The notes under the pieces were generated by a model. That model saw nothing but the letters and a program-made list of their open reading frames with translations. It did no database searches and had not been told where the DNA came from. From positions 5,332,001 to 5,396,000 of the forward strand of contig NZ_CP049143.1 in NCBI RefSeq assembly GCF_011044495.1: a DNA stretch of 64,000 bases, given 5' to 3'. Origin of the DNA: Roseimicrobium sp. ORNL1. GTDB lineage: Bacteria > Verrucomicrobiota > Verrucomicrobiia > Verrucomicrobiales > Verrucomicrobiaceae. Shown piece after piece: positions 45,892-55,041 of this stretch; within the stretch, counting starts at the first letter, position 1; every line of letters begins with the position of its first letter. The position numbers were made by a program, and so were the translations under genes.

Positions 45892-45911
45892 AAGGCTTCT
45901 CCAGAAGCCTT
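45892..45911 (-). terminator. Hairpin between two minus-strand genes
   Basis: AAGGCTTC pairs perfectly with GAAGCCTT around TCCA. It lies 40 bases past the stop of the secreted protein gene and 53 bases before the membrane-protein start. No T-run follows on the minus strand, so termination strength is doubtful. Confidence 0.3.
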
Positions 45912-45950
45912 TCAGGCATACCCCCACAAAGTCCTCAAGCCTCAAGCCCG

Positions 45951-46562
45951 TCACTGCAGCATCCGCCACACCGGGCCCAGCATGCTCCAGCCGCTCCCGT
46001 CCCAGTAGAAAAGGTGGTACTTCATCCCTGCCTCATTTCCTGGCTCCAGAAACTCCACTTCGTAGTACGTTTTCCCCGGCACGAACACACCCTTCGCCGC
46101 CAGCCCCTTCACGGCCGCAGGGAATTCCTTGAAGGCAGCCGACCCGGCTTCGTACGCCGCCATTTCCTCCGTCGTCGCCGCATGCACCTGCACTTCCGTC
46201 TGCGTCGGTTTCGCCGAGAACAGCCGCGCCAGTGCCGGTCCATCCTTCGGCATGCGCTCATGAAACGCCTGGACCTTCTGCCGCCCCTCCACCTCCGCTC
46301 CCGGCCCCAGTCCTTTCGCAACCTTCGTCGCATCCGGCAGCACCTTCGCCGTCAACTCCGCGATCTTCGTGTCATTCCCGTCCTTGATGGCACTGAGCAA
46401 TCCACTCATGGCCCTCTTCAGTTCCGGCGCTCCGGGATCCGGTTTGTCCTTGTCCTGCGCGACAACAGACGGCACCACGCCCGCACCAAGGAATGCGGCA
46501 CAGAGAACAGCCAGCCAGGGAGTCCAACCACATTTCCGGATAATCAAGAGTTCGGATTTCAT
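45951..46562 (-). CDS. Secreted protein of unknown function
   Basis: A 203-residue protein. Residues 1-36 are a long signal peptide (WLAVLCAAFLGAGVVPSVVA-Q). Residues 37-130 are helical and charged (LKRAMSGLLSAIKDGNDTKIAEL, VEGRQKVQAFHERMP). Residues 131-203 form a compact domain (VQVHAATTEEMAAYE, VFVPGKTYYEVEFLEPGNEAGMKYHLFYWDGSGW in parts, LGPVW). The aromatic ending looks like secreted DUF-type proteins of Planctomycetes/Verrucomicrobia, but I do not recognise a named family. It stands before the GT-C-like gene. Confidence 0.7.
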   Translation of the reverse strand: MKSELLIIRKCGWTPWLAVLCAAFLGAGVVPSVVAQDKDKPDPGAPELKRAMSGLLSAIKDGNDTKIAELTAKVLPDATKVAKGLGPGAEVEGRQKVQAFHERMPKDGPALARLFSAKPTQTEVQVHAATTEEMAAYEAGSAAFKEFPAAVKGLAAKGVFVPGKTYYEVEFLEPGNEAGMKYHLFYWDGSGWSMLGPVWRMLQ

Positions 46563-47007
46563 AGGAGGATGGGAAAACTGCTCTCATGAGCTGCTAGCGA
46601 TAATTTAGAGCAAAAAAGCAATCGCGCCACAGGCAACATTGGGCCGCTTCAAAACCATCGAGAGCCTCCTGAAGGTATAAGATTCGGCTAAGCACCTGCG
46701 CCCAAGCCAAGAAACCGCGGACGGCATCAACAGGGAGATCGCGCAGTGCACACCAACTCCATGCACCAAGTCACTTTGCGTCGTGGAGTGCGGTGGCATA
46801 GGCCTCCCTTGAGGCCGCGACACCGCTTTGAACGGAGCGTTCTCTTCCTGCCCCTTTGGAAATCTCCATCGGAATCCACCACCCAACGCCCGCACCACGA
46901 ACCATTCCACCGGATGGATGACAACCTTCCCTCTTGAGAACACAAAACGCACAACGAACTGTTAGAACGCCATCCCGCTTCCTGTTTGGCATCTTAAAGA
47001 ACAACCA
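46563..47007. other. Gene-free region with a REP-like stem-loop
   Basis: This 445-base gap lies between divergent genes. A compound stem-loop is at about 46790-46826: outer GCGGTG/CACCGC and inner GGCCTC (46801-46806)/GAGGCC (46811-46816). Its sequence type (TGGAGTGCGGTGGC...GCGACACCGCTTT) looks like a dispersed GC-rich repeat. Open frames in the region (for example 46605-46952, minus) have implausible composition. Promoters for both neighbours should be here but were not identified. Confidence 0.45.
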
Positions 47008-48240
47008 ATGAAATTCCCCCTGGTCTCCAGATCCCATCATCAGGCCGAGACCGCACGCCTGAAGGAAAAGTTGGAGGAAAAGCTCGCCCACACCGAAAAG
47101 AAGCAGCAGCAAACGGCTGAGAAACTTCAACTAGCCTCTGCCAAAACAAAACAAGAACAGCAGCGAGCAACCGTTCTCGAAAATCTCTGCGAAGGGAGGC
47201 TCCGCCAGATTGAAGGATTGCACGCGGAAGTAGCAGACCTGCGACGCTCCAGGCTCAAGCTGCTGGATGACCTCAGCCGCGCGAGGATGGCTCTGCACCC
47301 CTACACAGGCCCCGCCGTGCCAGTGATCATCGGAGTCGACGTCGAGCCTGATGCGCGAGTCGTTGACTTGAACAATCCCTCTTGGGACTCTACGCCAAAG
47401 TTCTTCAAGAAAGCAGAAGAACTGCGAAAGCTCCTGTCCGCCACCGCAGATGGAGCCCCAGTGAAATTCACCTGGTTTCCCCGCGCGGATCCCCAGGTGG
47501 AAAAAGCCAATGGCTCCGCGACTTGGGCGCTGGAGCATTTTCGCAAGGACTGGGATAGGGTACTCTCCGCCGGTGATGAGATCGGCCTCCACATGCACCC
47601 CTGGCGCTGGGACGAGCGGACCGGTGACTGGTGCCAGGACCACGCCGATGAAGCCTGGGTGCTCCACTGCGTGCGCTCCTCCATCGCCGCCTACCGAGCC
47701 GTATTCGGCACCACCCCCGCCAGCTACCGCGGCGGTGATCGCTATCTAAGCAACGCCGTCATGCGTCTGCTCGAAGAAGAAGGCGTGCGCCTCGACCTAA
47801 CCTTGGAACGCATGCCCGAAGTCCCCCGCCTCCTGGCCTCCGAACGCGGCACCGGTCTCATCCCCGACGGAACCTCCATCCCCCTCCGCGCCTACCGCCC
47901 CTCCCCCCACGACTTCCGCCTCCCCGATCCCACCAAGACCACCGGCCTCGGCATGCTTCCCTTAACTCCCTACGAACACGGCTCCCTCAGCCCCTGGCTT
48001 CCCAACACCGTCTTCGAAGAAGCCCTGGACCGCCTGCTGGGAAACGTCGGCAATACCACCGGCAACAGCAGCCCAGAGAGCCCCACCCACCTCGCTTTCG
48101 TCGTGCGAACCAGCATCGCCGATTCCCCGTACTGGGACACCTTCGTAGAAAACACCCTGTCCCTCGCACGCAGAGTGCGTGAGGGCAGGACTGAATTTGC
48201 TGCGGCAAGCGAAGCTTGGAACATGGCTGCCACCCCCTAA
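47008..48240 (+). CDS. Polysaccharide-deacetylase-like (NodB-fold) protein with N-terminal coiled coil
   Basis: A 410-residue protein. Residues about 12-85 are a coiled coil rich in Lys, Glu and Gln. The rest follows the NodB/glycoside-hydrolase beta-barrel pattern: VIIGVDVEPDAR (acidic start, about 101), FTWFPRADPQV (about 150), AGDEIGLHMHPWRWD with the metal-like His pair (about 190-204), SYRGGDRYLSNAVMRLLEEEGVRLDLT (in parts, SYRGGDRYLSNAV about 235). Deacetylases of this group remove N- or O-acetyl groups from surface polysaccharides. No signal peptide is visible, so a cytoplasmic or membrane-associated site is likely. Substrate unknown. Confidence 0.75.
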   Translation: MKFPLVSRSHHQAETARLKEKLEEKLAHTEKKQQQTAEKLQLASAKTKQEQQRATVLENLCEGRLRQIEGLHAEVADLRRSRLKLLDDLSRARMALHPYTGPAVPVIIGVDVEPDARVVDLNNPSWDSTPKFFKKAEELRKLLSATADGAPVKFTWFPRADPQVEKANGSATWALEHFRKDWDRVLSAGDEIGLHMHPWRWDERTGDWCQDHADEAWVLHCVRSSIAAYRAVFGTTPASYRGGDRYLSNAVMRLLEEEGVRLDLTLERMPEVPRLLASERGTGLIPDGTSIPLRAYRPSPHDFRLPDPTKTTGLGMLPLTPYEHGSLSPWLPNTVFEEALDRLLGNVGNTTGNSSPESPTHLAFVVRTSIADSPYWDTFVENTLSLARRVREGRTEFAAASEAWNMAATP

Positions 48241-48413
48241 ACTGCTTGTTGAACACACCGCCAGAGGGGAACCCTGCGTTTAGAGAAGAAAGACTCAGCT
48301 TCGACCGAACGAACTACCGTTTCCTTGAGGCATGTATTGGATTGAAACTTGGGGATATCGATCAGGCTGAACCTGCGCCTCCTTGCACACAGGGCAAATC
48401 GCCACGTCGCGAT

Positions 48414-48845
48414 TCAGTCACATTCCGCCAATTCCGCCACTATGTCCCATCCAAGGGAAATGTTCAGCATGCTCATTTCATAACAAAGCCATGGATCCAA
48501 TACCCAACCAAAATTACGCCAGCCACCCATTTCAACGACCAGCATACATTTCGCATCTGCCTTGCGAAAGTCTCGAAGAACTGAAGCTTTGGCCGTAAGC
48601 AGATCCACGAATCGGTAAAGGGATTCCTCAATCGGATCGTCACACGGCATCTCATCACCTCCCCCCTTTCCAAGCGAGCGCGAACACCAGTAGGTTATTG
48701 GCATAGCCTCCCCCTGGGCAACCTGAACACTCCTTTGAGATTCAAAAGCACAATCAATTTCGAGTAACTCCGAAATCTCCCGTGCAGTTAAACTGGGATG
48801 TTCAATTCTCAGAACGAAGTTAAACCGATAGCCCCCCCATGACAA
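48414..48845 (-). CDS. DUF4279-like small protein (immunity-like)
   Basis: A 143-residue protein (FVLRIEHPSLTAREISELLEID, ADAKCMLVVEMGG, GWVLDPWLCYEMSMLNISLGWDIV). The order of a short strand, the 'S-x-x-E-I-S-x-L-L' helix, and a C-terminal 'L-x-x-L-x-W/D-I' helix matches the DUF4279 type often found in polymorphic-toxin and immunity contexts. In frame only a TTG (48845) is available; a run of seven G on the minus strand (48832-48838) separates it from a good ATG frame upstream. No toxin gene is adjacent. Local composition is less GC-rich than the neighbours. Confidence 0.65.
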   Translation of the reverse strand: MSWGGYRFNFVLRIEHPSLTAREISELLEIDCAFESQRSVQVAQGEAMPITYWCSRSLGKGGGDEMPCDDPIEESLYRFVDLLTAKASVLRDFRKADAKCMLVVEMGGWRNFGWVLDPWLCYEMSMLNISLGWDIVAELAECD

Positions 48846-48963
48846 TCATCCATACTGTCAGTATCCATCATTGCAATGCGCCTGTCCCTTTGTCAGTTGT
48901 ACTTTGAAGGGTTTCAACGAAGGCGTTCCCCGTAGCGCCATCCGGGCCAAACACTTTGTGTTT

Positions 48964-49176
48964 TCAATCCGCCTTGCGAAGCATTTCTTCTGGTATTTCC
49001 ATAGATTCGCCCGACCCCGCTTCCACCGTGTAAACTTTCACCCCATCGATTTCGGACATGCCGCAAACGGCGCCGGTGTGTCCGGGTGCATATTGAATCG
49101 GTGCGGTGTCGATCACTTGAACTTCCTCGCCCCAATCGTAAAGAAACTCTGTCTCCATAACTATGCAGGCAACCAT
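48964..49176 (-). CDS. Small acidic protein, Imm31-like
   Basis: A 70-residue protein (or 64 from ATG 49158, METEFLYDWG). EEVQVIDTAPIQYAPGHTGAVCGM and VKVYTVEAGSGESMEIPEEML are of the SH3/KOW-like immunity type (Imm31) that I recall having this pattern: E-x-V-x-V, a loop with G-x-x-G-x-V-x-G, a 'YTVE-G' strand and 'EIPEE-L' ending. Shadow frames on the same strand have Arg/His-rich implausible products. It lies 118 bases before the DUF4279-like gene on the same strand, so both may be cotranscribed. Confidence 0.55.
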   Translation of the reverse strand: MVACIVMETEFLYDWGEEVQVIDTAPIQYAPGHTGAVCGMSEIDGVKVYTVEAGSGESMEIPEEMLRKAD

Positions 49177-49323
49177 GAGGTTTCATCCGCATTAGTCAAT
49201 CACCGAACATGGTAGTGCGGGGCTCGTGAACGCGGAACACAGTGCTTCCCAAATGGCTTGCGCGGTCCAATGGCCATGTTGACTGCACCGGATGAAAACG
49301 CGCCATCCGCGCACCATGCCTCG

Positions 49324-51921
49324 TCATTTCTTCTCGCCAGCACCGTCCGCAGCTCCCGCCTTCATGATCTCCGCGTCCCAGTCTGTGGCATCATGGAAAC
49401 GGTCTGCGCCAATACCTTCGATAAGCTCGTCTTTGACGAAGAGGCTCTTGAGTTCGGTGTGCTCCTCTTCGTGATGGAGGGTGAGGTGCACCACATCGCC
49501 TACCTTAAGTTGCTGGGCTGGAAGCGCTTTGGCATCCATCCAAATCCAGTGGCTGACGGCAATTTGTTTTGAGGGTAGCGGCGGTCCTTCGGTGACTTCC
49601 TGCACCTCATAGAGATGACGCACGAGCGCCTCTGTGTAGGGCTGGAACTCCAACAGAGGTGGTATGGGAGAAGCCTCGACGAGCTTGGCCACGACCTTCC
49701 ACTCCTTGAGAGGATCCCTCTTGGATTCAGCGACGATCGATGAATTCGAATGCTGAGCAATCTCTTCATCCGAGAGACAGCGGTCGTAGATGACCACCCG
49801 GTCGATAAGACCACGCCAGGAGTTGTTTCCTTCTGACGATGCGCCGAATCGCAACTTCATATCCTCCCAGTTGCTAAGATCCCCGCGGATGCGGCTGCGA
49901 TTCCATACCGCAGAGCCATCTATCCACACACTGAGCTTGTCCTTCCGATACGCGATGACGAGGTGATGCGGCTGGTTGTTATCCACCCCGGCCAGTTGCG
50001 TCTCCTCCATGGGGGCATTCGGATCCTGCTCAGGAGTGCGCAACAGCAGATAGAGACGTGTGCCACGCTGGCCGATGGTCAGGTTGCGTTGCTTCTCGCT
50101 GTTGGCGAGGGTGAGGATGGGATGCAGTTCCTTGTCAAAAGGAGCAGGCTGCGGAGTGATGATCATCTCCACGGTCACCTCGTTGCTCTTCACACAGGAG
50201 GCAGAGACCAGTTCGCCGGCCTTGGGAGCATCGAACCATCCACCGCGTAGTTTCATCGCGCCGTGATCGGACCAGAAGGCGAGACCATTCGGAGCCACTT
50301 CACACGGCGTGCCGTTGGGCAGGGACGTGCGGCCCTTCACATTTTCCCAAACAAAGACCATCCCCTCGTCTGAAGCTGGCCATGCTACTGAAGGAATGCT
50401 CACCTTCGCCTTCACCATGCGGTTGGGCTGCTGCGCCGTATCGCGAAAACCATCGAATTCAAAGGTCGCGTTCTCGGCAGTACCGGGCGGCATGTGGAAG
50501 GAGACTGCGTAGCCATCGTTGATCAGCTGCCAGCCAGTCACAGGCGCTCCGCCTGAAACGGTGATGGAAGCGCCATCCGACAGCACGGGCTCATCGAAAT
50601 CGACGATGATGCCATCCTTCCCTTCGCGGCGGACGCCGTCCACCAGCGGAGGGGCGGCTTCGCGCACGTTCACATAACCGCGCAGCTTTTTATCGCCCTG
50701 CTTCGCCTCCACCCAATACTCGCCGGGATGATCAAAGACACGCGTGACGGAATTTCCCGTGGCATTGAATCTGCCGGTGATGTGCCACTGCCATTCTCCG
50801 GAAGCATATTCCTTGGGGATGGTGAAGGTCATCTCCGTCTTTCCCTCGACATAATGCGAGCCCAGGGGCAGCTCACGGCGGAAGACATCAGGATAACGAT
50901 CGACCCCCTTGAACTTTGTATAACGGACCGGATTGCCGATGATATAGAACTGCTTGGGGTGCACGTGCGCCAGATAGATATCGTAGTCGGCCGTGAAGTG
51001 GTCGTGCTTGTCCGGAGACGCAGCGAAGGCCATGAGTCGCTGGCAGGGTGACACCATGGGGAAGTAGACGTAGTTCCGCTTCCCGTGGAGGCGCGCATCA
51101 TCGCGTTGCAGGACCTGCCCGATCTCACGCGTCGCGAGCCGCATCTTGTTGATGGGACCGCCGGCGCCGCCCATCCAGTAGCCCCACTGGCCATCCTGGG
51201 TGAAGTAGGGCTGACAACCACCCATGCGCTGCTGATTGCGCACGAGTTGCTGCTCCTTGTCATAGAGGGCAAACTCCGGCGTGCCGCTGGTGGCATGCTT
51301 CATGTCCGGGCTCACGAGGTAGCCGAAGGTCTCATGGGCCTGCTTGACCAGGCGCTTGGTCTTGCCGGTCTTCACATCGTATTCGTTCGAGTAGCCCTCG
51401 CCATCGATATAGCACAAGCGATTGGCATCCAGCCAGGTGACCGCCCGATGTTCGGCATAGCTGCGGGCCTCTTTCGAGATTACGCGGCGCTTGCGGCTGA
51501 CCAGATTCATGAGCCAAAGCGTGCCAGGCTTCCGGGCGTGACCGGGGTATCCAGTCTTCCCCTTGGGGTAGCTCATGTAGACCAGCATGCGCCCGTCAGG
51601 GGAAATCTTGGGGCAGGCATGGTCGCGGCCCTCCTCTGCAGGGATGATGCGCTTCTCCTTGCCGCCGCTCAGCTTCTTCACCCAGATTTCCCAGCGGTCA
51701 TTGCGAAAGCGCTCCCACACCATGAAGCCAGTTCCGAGCCGGGCGATGGTCTTCTTGATGAGCGCCTCATCCAGATCGAGAGGGATCTCCTCGGGCTCGT
51801 CACTCTCTGAGATCTTCTCCTTCTTCTTTCCATTGTCATCCTTGCACGCACTGAGCGCCAGCAAGCCGACAAGGGCTGCCAGCAGGCCCAGAAGTGGGAG
51901 CTTCCAAGTGCGCAGGGACAT
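49324..51921 (-). CDS. Lipoprotein with TolB-like propeller and LamG-like lectin domains
   Basis: An 865-residue protein. Lipobox LALSAC (Cys26). Residues about 55-370 contain WD40/TolB-type propeller motifs (CPKISPDGRMLVYMSYP, RAVTWLDANRLCYIDGEG, MVSPCQRLMAFAASPD). About 375-520 include an Ig/PKD-like and another beta domain. About 530-760 is LamG/concanavalin-like (LTIGQRGTRLYLLLRTPEQ, HHLVIAYRKDKLSVWIDGS, WRGLIDRVVIYDRCLSDEEI). It is surface-anchored and probably binds a polysaccharide; no catalytic residues were seen. It diverges from the photolyase gene, with 118 bases between. Confidence 0.82.
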   Translation of the reverse strand: MSLRTWKLPLLGLLAALVGLLALSACKDDNGKKKEKISESDEPEEIPLDLDEALIKKTIARLGTGFMVWERFRNDRWEIWVKKLSGGKEKRIIPAEEGRDHACPKISPDGRMLVYMSYPKGKTGYPGHARKPGTLWLMNLVSRKRRVISKEARSYAEHRAVTWLDANRLCYIDGEGYSNEYDVKTGKTKRLVKQAHETFGYLVSPDMKHATSGTPEFALYDKEQQLVRNQQRMGGCQPYFTQDGQWGYWMGGAGGPINKMRLATREIGQVLQRDDARLHGKRNYVYFPMVSPCQRLMAFAASPDKHDHFTADYDIYLAHVHPKQFYIIGNPVRYTKFKGVDRYPDVFRRELPLGSHYVEGKTEMTFTIPKEYASGEWQWHITGRFNATGNSVTRVFDHPGEYWVEAKQGDKKLRGYVNVREAAPPLVDGVRREGKDGIIVDFDEPVLSDGASITVSGGAPVTGWQLINDGYAVSFHMPPGTAENATFEFDGFRDTAQQPNRMVKAKVSIPSVAWPASDEGMVFVWENVKGRTSLPNGTPCEVAPNGLAFWSDHGAMKLRGGWFDAPKAGELVSASCVKSNEVTVEMIITPQPAPFDKELHPILTLANSEKQRNLTIGQRGTRLYLLLRTPEQDPNAPMEETQLAGVDNNQPHHLVIAYRKDKLSVWIDGSAVWNRSRIRGDLSNWEDMKLRFGASSEGNNSWRGLIDRVVIYDRCLSDEEIAQHSNSSIVAESKRDPLKEWKVVAKLVEASPIPPLLEFQPYTEALVRHLYEVQEVTEGPPLPSKQIAVSHWIWMDAKALPAQQLKVGDVVHLTLHHEEEHTELKSLFVKDELIEGIGADRFHDATDWDAEIMKAGAADGAGEKK

Positions 51922-52039
51922 CTAAGCGTGGGAATGTGAAACGGGGGCCGCAAATATCCCAGTCATTGAGGCTTTGGGCAACGGAGAAACATTTCCATTT
52001 TTTTCGCCTGCCTGCCTCGGGCGCTCGTATAGGTGGCGC

Positions 52040-53443
52040 ATGGCCCAGGTCAGCATTCATTGGTTTCGTCGCGACCTTCGACTCACCGACAACACCGCAC
52101 TTCATCACGCCGCCCGGGCTTCCGAACAGGTCATCCCTGTATACATCCTGAGCACCTGGAAGCGCCGGCATGACTGGACCGGCCCGAGCCGCCAGGCATT
52201 CCTCTGTGGCAATCTTGCCTCCCTGGCGAAGAACCTGGAAACTATCAATTCGAGGCTGATCCTTCGCGCAGGTGCGGCAGACGAGGAACTTGAAAAGCTG
52301 ATCCTGGAAACGGGCGCCACCGCTCTGTATGCCAATCGGGATCCGGATCCGTTTGGCAAAGCGATGGAAGCTAGTGTCGCTGCCATGTGCCAGAAGCATG
52401 AAGTGGAGCTTCTCAGTTTCAAAGACGTGACGCTGCACGGGCCAGAAGAAGTGCTGAACGGCGAGGGGAAGCCCTACCGCGTCTTCACGCCCTACTTCAG
52501 AAACTGGTTCTCCCAGGAAAAGGCTACACCACTCCCCACCGTGAAGTCGCTCGGCCCCGCTGCTGCAAAGCTCAAAAGCCTGCCGCTGCCGACTCTCCAA
52601 CACTGGAGTCTGCCGCCGTGCACCGCCTCCACTCCCCCACCCGGCGAGCGCGCGGCCCGGGAGCGCATGAAGGACTTCATCTTCTCCGGCAAAGTCGCGG
52701 CGTATGCTGACATGCGGAACACTCCTTCCGGTCGACACTCATCCTGCCTGAGTCCGGATCTCCGCTACGGACTGATTGGCATTCGCGAACTCTACCAGCG
52801 CTGCCAGAAAGCCGCGCAGGGAGCAAAGGCGACCGTCAAAGCCAGTGTTGAAACTTATTTGAAGGAGCTGGCGTGGCGCGAGTTTTACATGGCGGTGCTG
52901 CATCACTGGCCGGAGGTGCTGGAGATGGAGTTCAACCCCGAATTCCGCAGCGTGCCTTGGGATGGTAAAGAACAGCACTACGAAGCATGGAAGGAGGGCC
53001 GCACCGGGTTCCCCATCGTAGATGCAGGCATGCGCCAGCTCCTGGCCACGGGCTGGATGCACAACCGTGTGCGCATGATTGTCTCCATGTTCCTCACCAA
53101 GGACCTCCACGTGCACTGGCGATTGGGCGAGAGCTGGTTCATGCAGCAGCTCGTGGATGGTGAGATTGCGAGCAACAACGGAGGCTGGCAATGGAGCGCG
53201 GGCACCGGTGCGGACGCGGCACCCTATTTCCGCATCCAGAATCCATGGACGCAGACCAAGCGCTACGATCCCGAAGGCGAGTACATCAAGCAATGGGTGC
53301 CGGAGCTGAAGGATGTGCCGCCGGAGAAGTTCTTCCAGCCTTCAGATGCTCCTTTAGCAACGGGATATCCCCTGCCAATCGTGGATCACGGTCAGGAACG
53401 TGAGCGCACGTTGAAGCGGTTCAAGATGGCTAAGGGAAGATAG
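52040..53443 (+). CDS. phrB: Deoxyribodipyrimidine photo-lyase (cryptochrome/photolyase family)
   Basis: A 467-residue light-driven DNA repair enzyme. The N-terminal Rossmann domain (MAQVSIHWFRRDLRLTDN) holds the antenna. The C-terminal FAD domain has WREFYMAVL, GFPIVDAGMRQLLATGWMHN, NRVRMIVSMFLTKDL, HWRLGESWFMQQLVDGE, NNGGWQWSAGTGADAAPYFR and NPWTQTKRYDPEGEYIKQW (all within 310-440). Class I CPD photolyase is favoured over a cryptochrome, but the two cannot be told apart by eye. ATG 52040 is preferred to 51974 because MAQVSIHWF begins the fold. Confidence 0.93.
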   Translation: MAQVSIHWFRRDLRLTDNTALHHAARASEQVIPVYILSTWKRRHDWTGPSRQAFLCGNLASLAKNLETINSRLILRAGAADEELEKLILETGATALYANRDPDPFGKAMEASVAAMCQKHEVELLSFKDVTLHGPEEVLNGEGKPYRVFTPYFRNWFSQEKATPLPTVKSLGPAAAKLKSLPLPTLQHWSLPPCTASTPPPGERAARERMKDFIFSGKVAAYADMRNTPSGRHSSCLSPDLRYGLIGIRELYQRCQKAAQGAKATVKASVETYLKELAWREFYMAVLHHWPEVLEMEFNPEFRSVPWDGKEQHYEAWKEGRTGFPIVDAGMRQLLATGWMHNRVRMIVSMFLTKDLHVHWRLGESWFMQQLVDGEIASNNGGWQWSAGTGADAAPYFRIQNPWTQTKRYDPEGEYIKQWVPELKDVPPEKFFQPSDAPLATGYPLPIVDHGQERERTLKRFKMAKGR

Positions 53444-53466
53444 GAACTCTTTCCAGTCTTCCGATT

Positions 53467-54045
53467 CTATTCAAACGTCACATGGATGTCCGCCTCATTT
53501 TTCTCCCAGCGAACCGAGGCGGCAAAGCCGAAGCCCACAAGCTTGTCCGTGTCCGTATGGACTTCTCCCACCTGGACGTTCCCGTTCATCACCCGCAGGA
53601 GGGTCTGGCCGTCTTTGCTAGCGACTGACCACGTATATTTTTTCCCGACCTCCAGCTTGAGTTGACTTGAAACAAGGCTGTCCGCCAATTCCAAGACTGC
53701 GTAGTAGCTGGTGACGTTTGTTTTGGATGGCACCTCGACGGAGAGCTTTCCTGTCCGGTCACCCGCAGGCACCAGCGCAAGCTTGCCCAGGTGATATATC
53801 ACTTCTCCATCAATCCTTCCACTGTCATTGCGCTTTCGTCCTTGAATAGAAAAGCCATCCCTCTTGGTGACGGAGAGTTCGTTGAAGATCCCGGGAGTTT
53901 CTGGATCCAGCTTTTTTGTACTCATGGTCGCGCAGAACGGGAGCACTCTAATGTCTGCGGCAGTGATCATCCGGGGAGCACTCACCGCCGATAGTGTACC
54001 AAGACCCGCCAGGGAAGCGGTAAGGAGAAACATTCTTCGCTGCAT
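53467..54045 (-). CDS. Secreted protein of unknown function
   Basis: A 192-residue protein with a twin-arginine-type start (RRMFLLTASLAGLG) and a likely cut near SAP (about residue 23). The mature part is beta-rich (GEVIYHLGKLALVPAGD, TNVTSYYAVLELADSL, KYTWSVASKDGQTLLRVMNG, VGFGFAASVRWEKNEADIHVTFE in parts). It could be a lipid- or ligand-binding beta sandwich; no family was recognised. It follows the LigD polymerase gene by 63 bases and may be cotranscribed, but a repair role is not implied. Confidence 0.7.
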   Translation of the reverse strand: MQRRMFLLTASLAGLGTLSAVSAPRMITAADIRVLPFCATMSTKKLDPETPGIFNELSVTKRDGFSIQGRKRNDSGRIDGEVIYHLGKLALVPAGDRTGKLSVEVPSKTNVTSYYAVLELADSLVSSQLKLEVGKKYTWSVASKDGQTLLRVMNGNVQVGEVHTDTDKLVGFGFAASVRWEKNEADIHVTFE

Positions 54046-54108
54046 GCCACCAAATAATCGAAGACTGACCCAGAGGTCAACTCTTCAACTCTTCGCAGAA
54101 CCAGACCT

Positions 54109-55041
54109 TCATGCTATCTTCGGAAGCTTCTGCTTCATGGTCAGCACCGGCTCAAAGAGGTCACCCATCTTCTTTACCCGCCGCAGCACTTCATCCGCCT
54201 GAAAGACGAGGGCCTTGCCCTTCTTTGCCTTGGATCGGTTCTTCCACGCAGACTCCACCTCACTCCACTTCAGCGGAGTGGAGACAGAGGGCACCTGCTT
54301 CGCGCGCAGGGAGTAGACGCTCACAGTCGTTTTCTTATCATCGTTCTGGCTCCAGTCGATGAAGACCTTCCCCTCACGGAGGCTCTTCTTCATGTCGGAG
54401 ACGACCATCTCCGGATGCTCGCCAGCCAGCGTTTCCGCCACCTGGCGTGCGAAGGCCTTGGTCTTGTCGTAGTTGGTCGGGGTGTTGAGCGGCAGCACGA
54501 GTTGCATGCCCTTGGATCCGGAAGTCTTGGGGAAACACTCCAGATCGAGCGCTGCAAACATCTTCCGCAACCACAGCGCCACCTGGCAGCATTGAATGAT
54601 GTCCGCAGGCGGGCCGGGATCGAGGTCAAATACCAGAGCCGTGGGGCGTTGCATCGCCCCGCGCCGATGCTGGAAAGTGTGGAGCTCAAGGTTGGCAATA
54701 TTTGCCGCCCACACCAGCGCCGGCAGATCGTCGAAGACGCAGTAGTCGATGTACTCGCCATTATCCTTGGCCACCTTGACCGTCTTCTTCTTGATCCAGT
54801 CGGGTGCATGGGAAGGGCACTGCTTCTCATAGAAGAACATGCCATTCACCCCGTCGGGATAGCGCTTCAGCGACACTGGCCGTCCTTTGGTATGAGGCAC
54901 CAGCACCTCGGCAATGCGCGCGTAATAATCGATGACCTGTCCCTTGGTGAACCCGGATTCAGGATAGTAGACCTTGTCGAGGTTGGACACCGCCACCTCG
55001 CGCTTGCCGACTTTGAGAGTGGCTTTGTTGCGGGCGCTCAT
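54109..55041 (-). CDS. LigD polymerase (PrimPol-like) domain protein
   Basis: A 310-residue primase/polymerase of the end-joining (NHEJ) machinery, stand-alone. VSNLDKVYYPESGFTKGQVIDYY (given in parts: NLDKVYYPESG, KGQVIDYY) and GRPVSLKRYPDG are early motifs. The catalytic FDLDPGPP (about 154) supplies metal Asp residues, PKTSGSKGMQLVLPL binds nucleotide, and FIDWSQN (about 238) carries the third Asp. It overlaps the ligase gene by 4 bases. In many bacteria this domain is fused to the ligase; here it is separate. Confidence 0.92.
   Translation of the reverse strand: MSARNKATLKVGKREVAVSNLDKVYYPESGFTKGQVIDYYARIAEVLVPHTKGRPVSLKRYPDGVNGMFFYEKQCPSHAPDWIKKKTVKVAKDNGEYIDYCVFDDLPALVWAANIANLELHTFQHRRGAMQRPTALVFDLDPGPPADIIQCCQVALWLRKMFAALDLECFPKTSGSKGMQLVLPLNTPTNYDKTKAFARQVAETLAGEHPEMVVSDMKKSLREGKVFIDWSQNDDKKTTVSVYSLRAKQVPSVSTPLKWSEVESAWKNRSKAKKGKALVFQADEVLRRVKKMGDLFEPVLTMKQKLPKIA

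Noticed and set aside
46605-46952. 115-residue minus-strand frame in the gap 46563-47007
   Set aside because: Trp/Arg/Phe-rich product without domain, crossing a REP-like stem-loop.
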